In this document: in pieces, positions 10,102 to 18,120 of the stretch
Layout of the letters: each line of letters begins with the position of its first letter
Position numbering within the stretch: position 1 is the stretch's first letter
NCBI RefSeq assembly: GCF_014192515.1
Contig: NZ_JACHYB010000002.1
Coordinates: forward strand, 620,001-684,000
Source of the DNA: Microbacter margulisiae
GTDB taxonomy: Bacteria; Bacteroidota; Bacteroidia; Bacteroidales; Paludibacteraceae
DNA: 64,000 bases
Direction of reading: 5' to 3'
Position numbers and translations under genes: made by a program
Notes under the pieces: generated by a model
The model's input: only the letters and a program-made list of their open reading frames with translations
Database searches by the model: none
Told to the model about the DNA's origin: nothing

Positions 10102-10806
10102 TTATTTGTTGGTTTGCGGGGGTTCTGACCAATAAAATACATTATTAGATTCTGTTTCTTTTTTATTTTCAACATTACGCAAAGCAGGATATTCTTTCTT
10201 GTATTTTTCCTGATAATAACGATATCCTTTTTCATTGACCAGCACCCTTATATTGCTATCCAGCAGAAAATCAATTATTGGCGCTACCCCTATATCCGAT
10301 TTTCCAATCAGCTCTGAAAGAACTTTGCTAAACTGAAACTGGATATACGTTGCCAATAAATCTACACTGACATCAGACCGGACAAATCCTTCGTCGATAC
10401 CTTGCTGAATCCATTTTTTGGTTGCTTCTTTTGCCATCTGGTCTTGTCTCTCCACCATTTTTGAATGAATTTCAGGATAATACTTCATTAAATCATACAA
10501 AAACGTCATTGAATGCATAGAAGAATCCTGTTTCCAATGTTTAAACGCCAAAACCAGCTTATCAATAGCATTTAATGACGGATCATCCAAAATAGCATGT
10601 TTTTTGTTTTTCTTCTGGTTGAGTACCTCACATTGATTCAACAAAACCATTTCAATCAATTCATCCTTCTGCCTAAAATAATTATAGAAGGTCTTCTTGG
10701 AAATATGCACTTCATTGCACACCTCGTCAATCGTGACACTCCTCAATCCATACTGAAGGAACAGCCGGGAAGCTGTACTCAAAATCTGATCTTTTATATC
10801 ATCCAT
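10102..10806 (-). CDS. TetR-family regulator of the efflux operon
   Basis: A 234-residue regulator with an N-terminal TetR helix-turn-helix (IDEVCNEVHISKKTFYNYF, about residues 24-42 from the chosen start) and a helical ligand-binding domain. It is the first gene of the operon, so it probably represses the pump and releases on ligand binding. I chose the ATG at 10806 rather than the upstream in-frame one at 10863, because a TACCTTTG promoter box (10831-10838) lies between them. The C-terminal tail (FYWSEPPQTNK) is unusual for the family. Confidence 0.88.
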   Translation of the reverse strand: MDDIKDQILSTASRLFLQYGLRSVTIDEVCNEVHISKKTFYNYFRQKDELIEMVLLNQCEVLNQKKNKKHAILDDPSLNAIDKLVLAFKHWKQDSSMHSMTFLYDLMKYYPEIHSKMVERQDQMAKEATKKWIQQGIDEGFVRSDVSVDLLATYIQFQFSKVLSELIGKSDIGVAPIIDFLLDSNIRVLVNEKGYRYYQEKYKKEYPALRNVENKKETESNNVFYWSEPPQTNK

Positions 10807-10830
10807 ATTATTCTGTAACAAAAATCGCCG

Positions 10831-10863
10831 CAAAGGTACTTCGTATTTTGACGAGAATCTCAA
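10831..10863 (-). promoter_or_regulatory. Promoter of the tetR-efflux operon
   Basis: The minus strand carries TACCTTTG (10831-10838), a good Bacteroidota -7 box, with TTG 22 bases upstream (10861-10863), slightly wider than the usual 19-21. It leaves a leader of about 18 bases before the ATG at 10806 and rules out the longer TetR start. Confidence 0.55.
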
Positions 10864-11001
10864 AAAACAAAGTTAATAATAAATAATCAAATATCATTTA
10901 TTTGTTTATCATATATTTACAGGAAACTAGGATATCAAATAAGTTTCCTGGTTTACAAATTTACAGCTAATAAATTCCCAAAACAAGCTGCAAACGTTGA
11001 C

Positions 11002-11823
11002 CTATAAATTAAGAGATGCTTTAAGAGACCGATATCCAACCAGACTCATTTTCAGTTGAGCGCCACTTCGAAGAATAACAATCTGTTTATTTTTTCCATA
11101 GCATTCAATGCGGGAGATAGCTTCAACATTCACAATAAAAGAACGATGAATCCGAACAAACTTTTGAGATGGCAGATTCTGTTCAAAATATTTCATCGTT
11201 TGTTCTTTTATAAATCTTCCCTGTTCACTGAAAACCAACACATAATCACCTTCAGATTGTAGGTAATAAATATCGGCTACAGGGATAACATGCACATTTG
11301 AATTTATTTTTACAGAGATTCGGTCAATGGCAGATGGCATTCCTTTGTCATGAGTGGGAGCAACTTCCAAATGCGGGTCTTCTGTAATTTCATCAATGCA
11401 TTCCTGTTGGGATGAATCTGTCAAAAGAATGCGCTGTACTATAACAACATAGACAAACACTCCAATTAAAGCAAATAGCGGTAAGGTTGAAAAAGACAAT
11501 GTCCATTGATTTGGAACGATGAGATAAAGAAGAAACAAGCCTGCACCTAGCCAAATAATAATTGCCAACAGGGCCAGCGCAAATAAGACCACAAGATTCA
11601 ATGGAGCCTTTAGTTCCATGAGTTTGCCAAATTTAATGATGTTCCACAAAAAGGGAGTAATCACGGCAAGACAAGCACTAAAAACGACTGCCACTAACCA
11701 TATATTAAGAAACGACTGGCTATTGAAGGGTAGCAATACACAAGCAATGGCAATGGTAATCAAACTCCACACCGTAATGTAAATTACAACCTTCCAACGT
11801 CTGTAAAAACCGAATGATTCCAT
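11002..11823 (-). CDS. Membrane-bound LytTR DNA-binding regulator
   Basis: A 273-residue protein with about four N-terminal membrane segments (VVIYITVWSLITIAIACVLL; FLNIWLVAVVFSACLAVITPF; LVVLFALALLAIIIWLG; FALIGVFVYVVIVQ) and a C-terminal LytTR domain (about 165-273) with VADIYYLQSEGDYVLVF and FVRIHRSFIVN. LytTR domains bind DNA through beta strands. A LytTR fused to a membrane anchor without a receiver domain suggests direct membrane sensing. It starts 6 bases after the LiaF-like gene, so the two are almost certainly translated from one message. Target genes are unknown. Confidence 0.85.
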   Translation of the reverse strand: MESFGFYRRWKVVIYITVWSLITIAIACVLLPFNSQSFLNIWLVAVVFSACLAVITPFLWNIIKFGKLMELKAPLNLVVLFALALLAIIIWLGAGLFLLYLIVPNQWTLSFSTLPLFALIGVFVYVVIVQRILLTDSSQQECIDEITEDPHLEVAPTHDKGMPSAIDRISVKINSNVHVIPVADIYYLQSEGDYVLVFSEQGRFIKEQTMKYFEQNLPSQKFVRIHRSFIVNVEAISRIECYGKNKQIVILRSGAQLKMSLVGYRSLKASLNL

Positions 11824-11829
11824 GAGCCC

Positions 11830-12582
11830 TTAATTTCGTAACTCGCCACCGCCAAATGATGTTGATCCAAAAATAACAAGTGTTTTATCTTGATTACCAT
11901 TACGTTCGGAAGGAAAAATCCGCTTATCCTCAAAGCCGCCAAAAACAGTATTAACCTGTAGTTGTACCTGCCAGTCTGCGGGCACAAAAATGATAATGTT
12001 GCCAAAGGACACATTGATTTCAAACATTACCTTGGAAGAAGCCAAAGCAGTTTTTCTCAAATCAATTTTCATCTCTCCAAATGTCACATTCACACTTCCT
12101 CCCGCAAATTCAGAATCCAACACAACAAATTCTTCATTTGCAAATGCCACATTCTTATGAATTCCATTTCGAACGCTCCCTTCTTTATATATAGCTTCCT
12201 GCTTTATTTCTTGCCAGTCATACGATCTCGAAATCGTAACATGGTTTTTATGCGTAAGCCGGGATAACAACAAGACAATCCCCAGAAAAATCAATAAAAC
12301 CGGCCAGTACATCTGAACAAAATTACCACTAATAGCAAGAAGTTTTGGGAGAATAAAGAAACCTCCTATAAGCAACAACACTACCCCACCCACAAAATGA
12401 CGACGTAATAAAGATACAGTCCCCAAAACGATAAGAAGCATTTCCCAAGAGATCAAAACTGGGTGAAAACGATCCGGAATAATGCCAACATTAAATCCTA
12501 GAAATAAGGCTCCCACAATAATCAAAACAATTGCAAATGCAGGTCCATTATTATGATGATGCCGTTCGTGTAATTTTTCCAT
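11830..12582 (-). CDS. LiaF-like membrane protein with toast-rack-type C-terminal domain
   Basis: About 250 residues: a His-rich N-terminus (MEKLHERHHH), four hydrophobic segments (AFAIVLIIVGALFLGFNVGI, WEMLLIVLGTVSLL, VVLLLIGGFFILP, WPVLLIFLGIVLLL), then a soluble domain with FVVLDSEFAGGSVNVTFGEM and FGNIIIFVPADWQVQLQVN, resembling the LiaF cell-wall stress response domain. LiaF in Firmicutes is a membrane regulator of envelope stress; the role here is inferred. Start at 12582 is favoured over 12621, since the TATCTTTG promoter box (12607-12614) lies between. Operon with the LytTR regulator. Confidence 0.78.
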   Translation of the reverse strand: MEKLHERHHHNNGPAFAIVLIIVGALFLGFNVGIIPDRFHPVLISWEMLLIVLGTVSLLRRHFVGGVVLLLIGGFFILPKLLAISGNFVQMYWPVLLIFLGIVLLLSRLTHKNHVTISRSYDWQEIKQEAIYKEGSVRNGIHKNVAFANEEFVVLDSEFAGGSVNVTFGEMKIDLRKTALASSKVMFEINVSFGNIIIFVPADWQVQLQVNTVFGGFEDKRIFPSERNGNQDKTLVIFGSTSFGGGELRN

Positions 12583-12606
12583 AACAAAACAATTAAAAAT
12601 GATAGA

Positions 12607-12638
12607 CAAAGATAATTCCAATTTATTTTGTCAGTCAA
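12607..12638 (-). promoter_or_regulatory. Promoter of the LiaF-like/LytTR pair
   Basis: On the minus strand TTG (12636-12638) is followed after 21 bases by TATCTTTG (12607-12614), matching the Bacteroidota housekeeping promoter. The transcript would start near 12600, just ahead of the ATG at 12582. Confidence 0.65.
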
Positions 12639-12769
12639 GGAAATATCGATTAATAGATCTATTTTATCGACGAACTATACAAAATAAGAGTCAAGCCCAG
12701 ATAAAAAGCACCAATATCAGCTAACCACTTGCCGTATCAATTACGAAATACAAAAATATCAAACAGAAA

Positions 12770-12801
12770 TTTGGCCACTTTACAGAAAGATATTACCTTT
12801 G
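12770..12801 (+). promoter_or_regulatory. Promoter of tRNA-Cys
   Basis: TTTG (12770-12773), 20 bases, then TACCTTTG (12794-12801): a textbook Bacteroidota -33/-7 pair, ending 12 bases before the tRNA. Confidence 0.75.
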
Positions 12802-12813
12802 CACCGCTTTTAA

Positions 12814-12884
12814 GGTCGGTTGGCCGAGTGGCTAGGCAGAGGTCTGCAAAACCTTCTACGGCGGTTCGAATCCGCCACTGACCT
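12814..12884 (+). tRNA. tRNA-Cys (anticodon GCA)
   Basis: A complete cloverleaf of 71 bases: acceptor GGTCGGT/ACTGACC with a G-T pair, D-stem GCC/GGC, anticodon stem GAGGT/ACCTT with loop CTGCAAA (anticodon GCA), and T-arm GGCGG-TTCGAAT-CCGCC. The discriminator is T, as expected for tRNA-Cys. CCA is not encoded. Confidence 0.95.
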
Positions 12885-12890
12885 CAACAA

Positions 12891-12931
12891 AAAACGCTAT
12901 TCTTTCTCAACATGAAGAATAGCGTTTTTTT
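12891..12931 (+). terminator. Terminator of tRNA-Cys
   Basis: Perfect 14-bp arms AAAACGCTATTCTT and AAGAATAGCGTTTT around a 10-base loop, ending in a T-run. It lies just after the tRNA. Confidence 0.85.
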
Positions 12932-12950
12932 ATGGAAGTAAGACAAAATA

Positions 12951-12986
12951 AAAAAGCGAGGCCGAATAAACAACCTCGCTTTTTTA
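12951..12986 (-). terminator. Terminator of the TPR lipoprotein gene
   Basis: Arms AAAAAGCGAGG and CCTCGCTTTTT around a 12-base loop, with A and T runs on both sides, so it can act on both strands. It lies just past the stop of the leftward gene that ends at 13002. Confidence 0.8.
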
Positions 12987-13001
12987 TTTTGATTGATGAT
13001 C

Positions 13002-14717
13002 TTATTTAATGATGTTCATAAAATCAGAGTCTGTCAAATATTTTGCGAATTCAGCATCTGTCATTGCTTTTTTACCCCAATCAGCATTTGCAGCAACAGC
13101 TTTACGCATGCTGTCATAAACCAATTGACGATCGTTAGTTCTGGCTCCTACAACAGCTAACAAATAATTTGTTTCACCGTCAGGAGTCTTCACATTATTC
13201 AATGTATTACGAGCAGCACTGTAATCCTTAGTCATAATCTGAGCTATAGCAGCGTTGTTTGTTGCAGCATCTCCAAAAGCAGCTTTTGCTTTGTCGTAAT
13301 CACCTTGTTGCAGATAAATAATACCTAATGCCTGATTAACATCATTGCCACCTAAATTGCCTGCATTGCCAAGGTATTGTTGAGCTTTTGCAGCATCACC
13401 CTGAGCCAAAGCTATAATAGCCATATTGTAATTGGCTTGCGGAGAGTTCGGTTCAATAGCAAGTGCTTTTGCAAACAAACGGCCTGCTTCAGCATAATCG
13501 CCCTTATTGAAATCAAGTGTTCCCAAGTTGTTATAACCACGCATATCATTTGGATATATATCAATAACCTTTTGATAAATTGCAGCTTTCTGAGCAGGAT
13601 CATTCGTTAAAGTAGCAGCATACAATAGTTCTTCAACTGTCAGTTTGCTTGGATCATTTTGTGCCAGTTGAGAAATTTGTTCGTCAGATTTCCCAATAAC
13701 ATCCATGATTAAGGAAACTTTTGAACGGCGTAATTGTGGAAGAATGTCTTTAGCAATGGTTTTGTACACAGCAGCAAGATCTTTGATTTCGGCCATACGT
13801 TGATCAGGAGCGTTATCATACATCGAAAGAACACGTAAGATAACTTCTTTATCTTGGATATTTGAAGCTTCCATCAAATTTTTAAAGCCATCCCAATCTT
13901 CAGCGGTATAGGTAGCATCCAAATTAACATCAGCTTTCAACTTCTTCATTTGTTTATCAAGATATGTCTTGGTATTCTTTTCACGTTTCAAAGAAAGAGG
14001 TTCATTGATCTTCAATCCACCATCAGGAGATGCAAATGAGTGCAAACCAAAGTCATACACTTTTAAGTTTGCAGAATCCTGAGCTTCTTTAATTCGTTTA
14101 ATTAAGTCAAGCAATGCAGCTTGTTTCAATTCTTTTGGGCGTAGATTGGCCTGTTGAATAAGGAACATGATGTTTGCATCTTGTTTTTCTTGAATTATGC
14201 GTTGGAATTTATCAGGAACAATCGGTGAATTCAGGTTGTCGCTATTTGCAGCAGCCAGGGTTGCTGTAGCAATCACTCCATCAGCAACTTTAACAGAAGG
14301 AATTTCATACGTTTTTTTACCTCTTGTTGCTGAGAATTGAAGGAATAATTCACTCTTTGCCATGTCAGGTTTGTAATCAAAAGCAACTTGTTGAGTAAAT
14401 GTACCTCCTAGTTCGTAAGAAATTTGTTGATTGTTTCCTTGAATTTTTTCTCCCTGGTAAGACACTGGAGTACCTTTGTATTCAACACCTGTAGAAGTTT
14501 TCAACACAGGGGTTACAACAACAACTGTTTTTTTGTCAAAATACTTAGGAGGAAACTTGCCGGTAACCGTAGCAACTACTTTCCCACCGTTTTCTTGTAG
14601 GGGATTGGGATTGGTGCTGAAATAGCTCGGATCAAGAGCTCCCATCGGCTTTGGCGCACATGACGAAAAGACGAATGCGAGAACAGCCGACATAATAAAA
14701 TAAATTCCTTTTTTCAT
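13002..14717 (-). CDS. TPR-repeat lipoprotein
   Basis: A 571-residue exported protein. The start at 14717 gives a lipoprotein signal (MKKGIYFIMSAVLAFVFSSC, lipidated Cys20); the longer start at 14792 would lie upstream of a TATATTTG box (14767-14774). The N-terminal half is beta-rich, without a domain I recognise. The C-terminal half carries TPRs (AAIYQKVIDIYPNDMRGYNN, LAIEPNSPQANYNMAIIALAQG, ALGIIYLQQGDYDKAKAAF). It is probably a periplasm-facing envelope scaffold, seen widely in Bacteroidales. It ends at a strong terminator and is apparently monocistronic. Confidence 0.8.
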   Translation of the reverse strand: MKKGIYFIMSAVLAFVFSSCAPKPMGALDPSYFSTNPNPLQENGGKVVATVTGKFPPKYFDKKTVVVVTPVLKTSTGVEYKGTPVSYQGEKIQGNNQQISYELGGTFTQQVAFDYKPDMAKSELFLQFSATRGKKTYEIPSVKVADGVIATATLAAANSDNLNSPIVPDKFQRIIQEKQDANIMFLIQQANLRPKELKQAALLDLIKRIKEAQDSANLKVYDFGLHSFASPDGGLKINEPLSLKREKNTKTYLDKQMKKLKADVNLDATYTAEDWDGFKNLMEASNIQDKEVILRVLSMYDNAPDQRMAEIKDLAAVYKTIAKDILPQLRRSKVSLIMDVIGKSDEQISQLAQNDPSKLTVEELLYAATLTNDPAQKAAIYQKVIDIYPNDMRGYNNLGTLDFNKGDYAEAGRLFAKALAIEPNSPQANYNMAIIALAQGDAAKAQQYLGNAGNLGGNDVNQALGIIYLQQGDYDKAKAAFGDAATNNAAIAQIMTKDYSAARNTLNNVKTPDGETNYLLAVVGARTNDRQLVYDSMRKAVAANADWGKKAMTDAEFAKYLTDSDFMNIIK

Positions 14718-14766
14718 AACAATAATGATTGGATTAAGTGAATAACTTTTGCCACAAAATTTGGAG

Positions 14767-14774
14767 CAAATATA
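14767..14774 (-). promoter_or_regulatory. -7 box upstream of the TPR lipoprotein
   Basis: The minus strand reads TATATTTG about 50 bases before the ATG at 14717. It decides the start of that gene. The -33 element is poor (T-run only). Confidence 0.45.
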
Positions 14775-14982
14775 AGCAGAATCAATTAACAAAAAAAGTG
14801 TTTTAGGATATCATATTTTTGTCGTAAGTTAGCTTCATAAAAAAAGCAACAAATAATTATCTGATATTCAAAGCAAAGATAAGGAAAAAACAGAAAAAAA
14901 CAGAACGCTTTGCAGGTTCATTCTTCTTGTTTTTGTGACTTTTTAACTCTAAAATTTCGGATTTTGAGATTAATTGCACTTT

Positions 14983-15963
14983 ATGTTCCTAAAAGATTAT
15001 ATTTCATGGATTCGAAAAGGATATAACTTGCTTCAATTAATTGTAAGCTATAGCGTTTCAGTGATATTAAAACGCCCTTTATTTCCTATGAATCCTTTTT
15101 CTGTTTCTATTGAACCTAGTAATCAATGCAATTTGCATTGTCCTGAGTGCCCCACCGGAAATGGCTCTTTAATCCGGCCTAAACAAATGATGAATTGGGA
15201 TCTGTATACCAAAATTATAGATGAATTAGCGCCTAACATTAGTAATCTAATCCTATATTTTCAGGGAGAACCCTTGCTTCATTCCAAACTACCGGAAATG
15301 ATTCGATATGCCCACGCTCACAAAATTTACACCATGATTTCCACCAATGGTCAATTGGTTACCAAGGAGACAGCTTATAATTTGGTCACTTCAGGATTAA
15401 ATCGGATTATTATATCCATAGATGGCACCACGCAAGATGTTTATAATCAATATCGTAAAGGAGGAAACTTAGAGAAAGTCCGCGATGCAATCATTCTTAT
15501 TGCACACTGGAAAAAGGAATTACACACCACCCATCCTCATATTGAAGCACAGTTCATTGTCATGCAACATAACGAACATCAAATTCACGATTTCAAAAAG
15601 ATGGTAAACCAACTTGGAGCTGATTCTGCCCGATTAAAGACAGCACAAATTGATTGGCCGAACATAACTCATTTTGTTCCGAAACAAACAAAATTTGCCC
15701 GATATAAACAAAACAAACAAGGCAATTGGGTATTAAAACACCGTTTAAAGAATCGATGCTGGAGACAGTGGAGTAGCGCTGTAATCACATCCAATGGGGA
15801 TGTGCTTCCCTGTTGCTTCGATAAAAATGGAGAATATGTTTTTGGAAATATGAAACAGGCTTCCTTCAGGGAAATTTGGCATAATAAAAAAGCAGTTACA
15901 TTTCGAAACTCCATCTTACATAACCGAAAGCAGTTTGAAATGTGCAGAAATTGTACATCGTGA
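14983..15963 (+). CDS. Radical SAM/SPASM protein
   Basis: A 326-residue enzyme with the radical SAM cluster motif C-x3-C-x2-C (CNLHCPEC, about residues 49-56) in an N-terminal TIM-barrel-like domain, and a C-terminal SPASM-type Cys cluster (CWRQWSSA, LPCCFDKNGE, MCRNC) that binds extra Fe-S clusters. Such enzymes modify peptides, proteins or small molecules; the substrate is not evident, and no precursor peptide is seen nearby. I chose ATG 14983 over a TTG at 14974. It overlaps the dtd region only upstream of the dtd start, so the two are probably one transcript. Confidence 0.85.
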   Translation: MFLKDYISWIRKGYNLLQLIVSYSVSVILKRPLFPMNPFSVSIEPSNQCNLHCPECPTGNGSLIRPKQMMNWDLYTKIIDELAPNISNLILYFQGEPLLHSKLPEMIRYAHAHKIYTMISTNGQLVTKETAYNLVTSGLNRIIISIDGTTQDVYNQYRKGGNLEKVRDAIILIAHWKKELHTTHPHIEAQFIVMQHNEHQIHDFKKMVNQLGADSARLKTAQIDWPNITHFVPKQTKFARYKQNKQGNWVLKHRLKNRCWRQWSSAVITSNGDVLPCCFDKNGEYVFGNMKQASFREIWHNKKAVTFRNSILHNRKQFEMCRNCTS

Positions 15964-15983
15964 ACAAAATAACTTATAAACAA

Positions 15984-16436
15984 ATGAGAGCAGTCGTACA
16001 GCGTGTAAAAAATGCCTCCGTGACCATTCATCATAAAGTTCATGCGTCTATTCATCAAGGAATGCTTGTTCTGATAGGTGTAGAAGACTCGGATACAAAT
16101 CAGGATATTGATTGGTTGACCCGCAAAATCGTCAATCTTCGTATTTTTGATGATGATCAAGGTGTTATGAATCGATCTGTCAATGATATTGGCGGAGAAA
16201 TGTTAATTGTCAGTCAGTTTACCCTCATGGCATCCACCTGCAAAGGAAATCGTCCATCCTATATTCGTGCATCAAAACCACCTTTCGCCATGATCATGTA
16301 TGATGCATTCTGCAATACAATTGATCAGTATACAAAAACGCCGGTAAAAACTGGTGTATTTGGTGCTGACATGCAAGTTGAATTAATTAACGATGGTCCG
16401 GTCACTATCATTATTGATACAAAATTAAAAGAATAG
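15984..16436 (+). CDS. dtd: D-aminoacyl-tRNA deacylase
   Basis: A 150-residue enzyme that removes D-amino acids wrongly attached to tRNA. The start at 15984 gives the canonical MRAVVQRV; an upstream in-frame start at 15942 would overlap the radical SAM gene and add a non-conserved tail. The catalytic SQFTL motif (near 80) and the second signature NDGPVTI near the C-terminus are both present. It starts 20 bases after the radical SAM stop. Confidence 0.95.
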   Translation: MRAVVQRVKNASVTIHHKVHASIHQGMLVLIGVEDSDTNQDIDWLTRKIVNLRIFDDDQGVMNRSVNDIGGEMLIVSQFTLMASTCKGNRPSYIRASKPPFAMIMYDAFCNTIDQYTKTPVKTGVFGADMQVELINDGPVTIIIDTKLKE

Positions 16437-16466
16437 ACAATGTCTTTTTTTGAACACCATTGTTAA

Positions 16467-16497
16467 TTGGTAACTTGAACATTCTTTTGTACTTTTG
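16467..16497 (+). promoter_or_regulatory. Promoter of signal peptidase I gene
   Basis: TTG (16467-16469), 20 bases, then TACTTTTG (16490-16497), matching the Bacteroidota promoter. It leaves a leader of about 80 bases before the ATG at 16584. Confidence 0.6.
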
Positions 16498-16583
16498 CAG
16501 CATATCAATGAGAGCCAAAGTAAGTCATTAGCAAGGCATTTACAAAAAGAGGCTATCGGTTATTCAAAAATAATTTTTTTCGT

Positions 16584-18044
16584 ATGAAAAAGCAACCAAT
16601 GAAGCAATGGATTAAGTTTGCTATTGCAGCCATTATCTGCATTTTATTTACCATCTGGATCGGTAGCTTGTGGGTATTGATTGTATTACCGTTTATTTTT
16701 GATGTATATATTTCTAAATTCATTCACTGGACATGGTGGAAAGAAAGTAAAAATCCAGCGGTTCGCCAGGTAATGGAATGGGTTGATGCAATTGTTTTCG
16801 CTCTGATCGCAGTGTATATCATTAACTTGTTCTTTTTTCAAAACTACCAAATTCCCACTTCATCATTAGAAAAAACGTTGCTCGTCGGTGATTTTTTGTT
16901 TGTGTCGAAGGTTGCCTATGGGCCTCGCATGCCGAATACTCCTATAGCATTCCCTCTGGTACAAAACACATTACCTATTCTCAACTGCAAGTCATATCTT
17001 GAAACGCCGGAATGGGGATATCATCGACTGAAAGGGTTCGGACATGTAAAAAGAAATGATATCGTTGTGTTTAATTTTCCGGCAGGAGATACTGTAACGC
17101 TAAAGGACCTAAATCCGGATTATTACACAAGCTGTTATGAAGAAGGATATTCATTCTTAAAATCTCAAAATCCCGGTGCACAACCGAATGCTACCGAATG
17201 TTATCAATATGGACGTCAAATCATACGAGACAATCCTCAGAAGTATGGTCAGATTATTTACCGGCCTGTCGACCGCCGGGAGAATTATGTCAAACGATGT
17301 GTCGGATTACCCGGAGACACACTTCAGATCATTCAGAATCAAGTATATATTGACAAAAAAATATTATACGATCAACCAGGTGTTCAATACAACTATCTGG
17401 TACAAACCAATGGAGCTCCTTTGACTAATGATATTTTTAACTCACTTGATGTCAGCAAGGATGACCGCCAATTGCTTACTCAGGAAGGATTAGACAATGA
17501 CGAAATATTAGCAGGAATGGGCTTTCAACGGAATGTCAGCGGACAGTTTCTACCCGTTTACGACATACCTCTGACCCGTGCAGCATACAATAAACTCAAA
17601 GCAATGCCGTTTGTAATTTCAATCAAATGTGAACCTGACTGGTTTGGAGGAGATGTCTTTCCGTTAGGATATGGTAAGGGATGGACACGCGGCAATTTTG
17701 GTCCTATCTGGATTCCAAAAAAAGGAGCAACCATTGCTATTAACACAACTAATTTATCTCTTTATCAACATATTATTGCAAACTATGAGCACAACAAGCT
17801 CTCAGTGAATAACGGCATAATTTATATCAACGGTAAACCAGCAACCCACTATACATTTAAAATGAACTACTACTGGATGATGGGAGACAATCGGGATAAC
17901 TCGGCTGATTCGCGTTATTGGGGATTTGTACCTGAAGACCATATTGTCGGCCAGCCTTTGTTTGTTTGGTTATCTTTAGATAAAGATAAAGGATTCCCAG
18001 GTAACATTCGTTGGAATCGTTTCTTTCATTCCGCCACACACTAA
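16584..18044 (+). CDS. lepB: Signal peptidase I, long Bacteroidota type
   Basis: A membrane serine/lysine protease that removes signal peptides from exported proteins. After two N-terminal hydrophobic segments and a third ([20 protein letters not shown]), the catalytic Ser is in [14 protein letters not shown] (Ser94 by alignment to the IPSGSM motif) and the general base Lys in [12 protein letters not shown] (Lys237). The box [16 protein letters not shown] lies near the C-terminus. At 486 residues it is far longer than the 324-residue E. coli enzyme: about 140 residues separate Ser from Lys and about 190 more precede the GDNRDNS box. Confidence 0.93.
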   Translation: MKKQPMKQWIKFAIAAIICILFTIWIGSLWVLIVLPFIFDVYISKFIHWTWWKESKNPAVRQVMEWVDAIVFALIAVYIINLFFFQNYQIPTSSLEKTLLVGDFLFVSKVAYGPRMPNTPIAFPLVQNTLPILNCKSYLETPEWGYHRLKGFGHVKRNDIVVFNFPAGDTVTLKDLNPDYYTSCYEEGYSFLKSQNPGAQPNATECYQYGRQIIRDNPQKYGQIIYRPVDRRENYVKRCVGLPGDTLQIIQNQVYIDKKILYDQPGVQYNYLVQTNGAPLTNDIFNSLDVSKDDRQLLTQEGLDNDEILAGMGFQRNVSGQFLPVYDIPLTRAAYNKLKAMPFVISIKCEPDWFGGDVFPLGYGKGWTRGNFGPIWIPKKGATIAINTTNLSLYQHIIANYEHNKLSVNNGIIYINGKPATHYTFKMNYYWMMGDNRDNSADSRYWGFVPEDHIVGQPLFVWLSLDKDKGFPGNIRWNRFFHSATH

Positions 18045-18056
18045 ACAACTTTCAGA

Positions 18057-18105
18057 ATATAATAAAGCCTCGAATAAAAATTTATTATTCGAGGCTTTAT
18101 TATAT
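18057..18105. terminator. Bidirectional terminator between lepB and the aminopeptidase
   Basis: Perfect 21-bp arms (18057-18077 and 18085-18105), core AGCCTCGAATAA/TTATTCGAGGCT, with a 7-base loop between convergent genes; the AT-rich outer arm supplies the T tract on both strands. Confidence 0.88.
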
Positions 18106-18120
18106 CTATGGCTAAATAAT

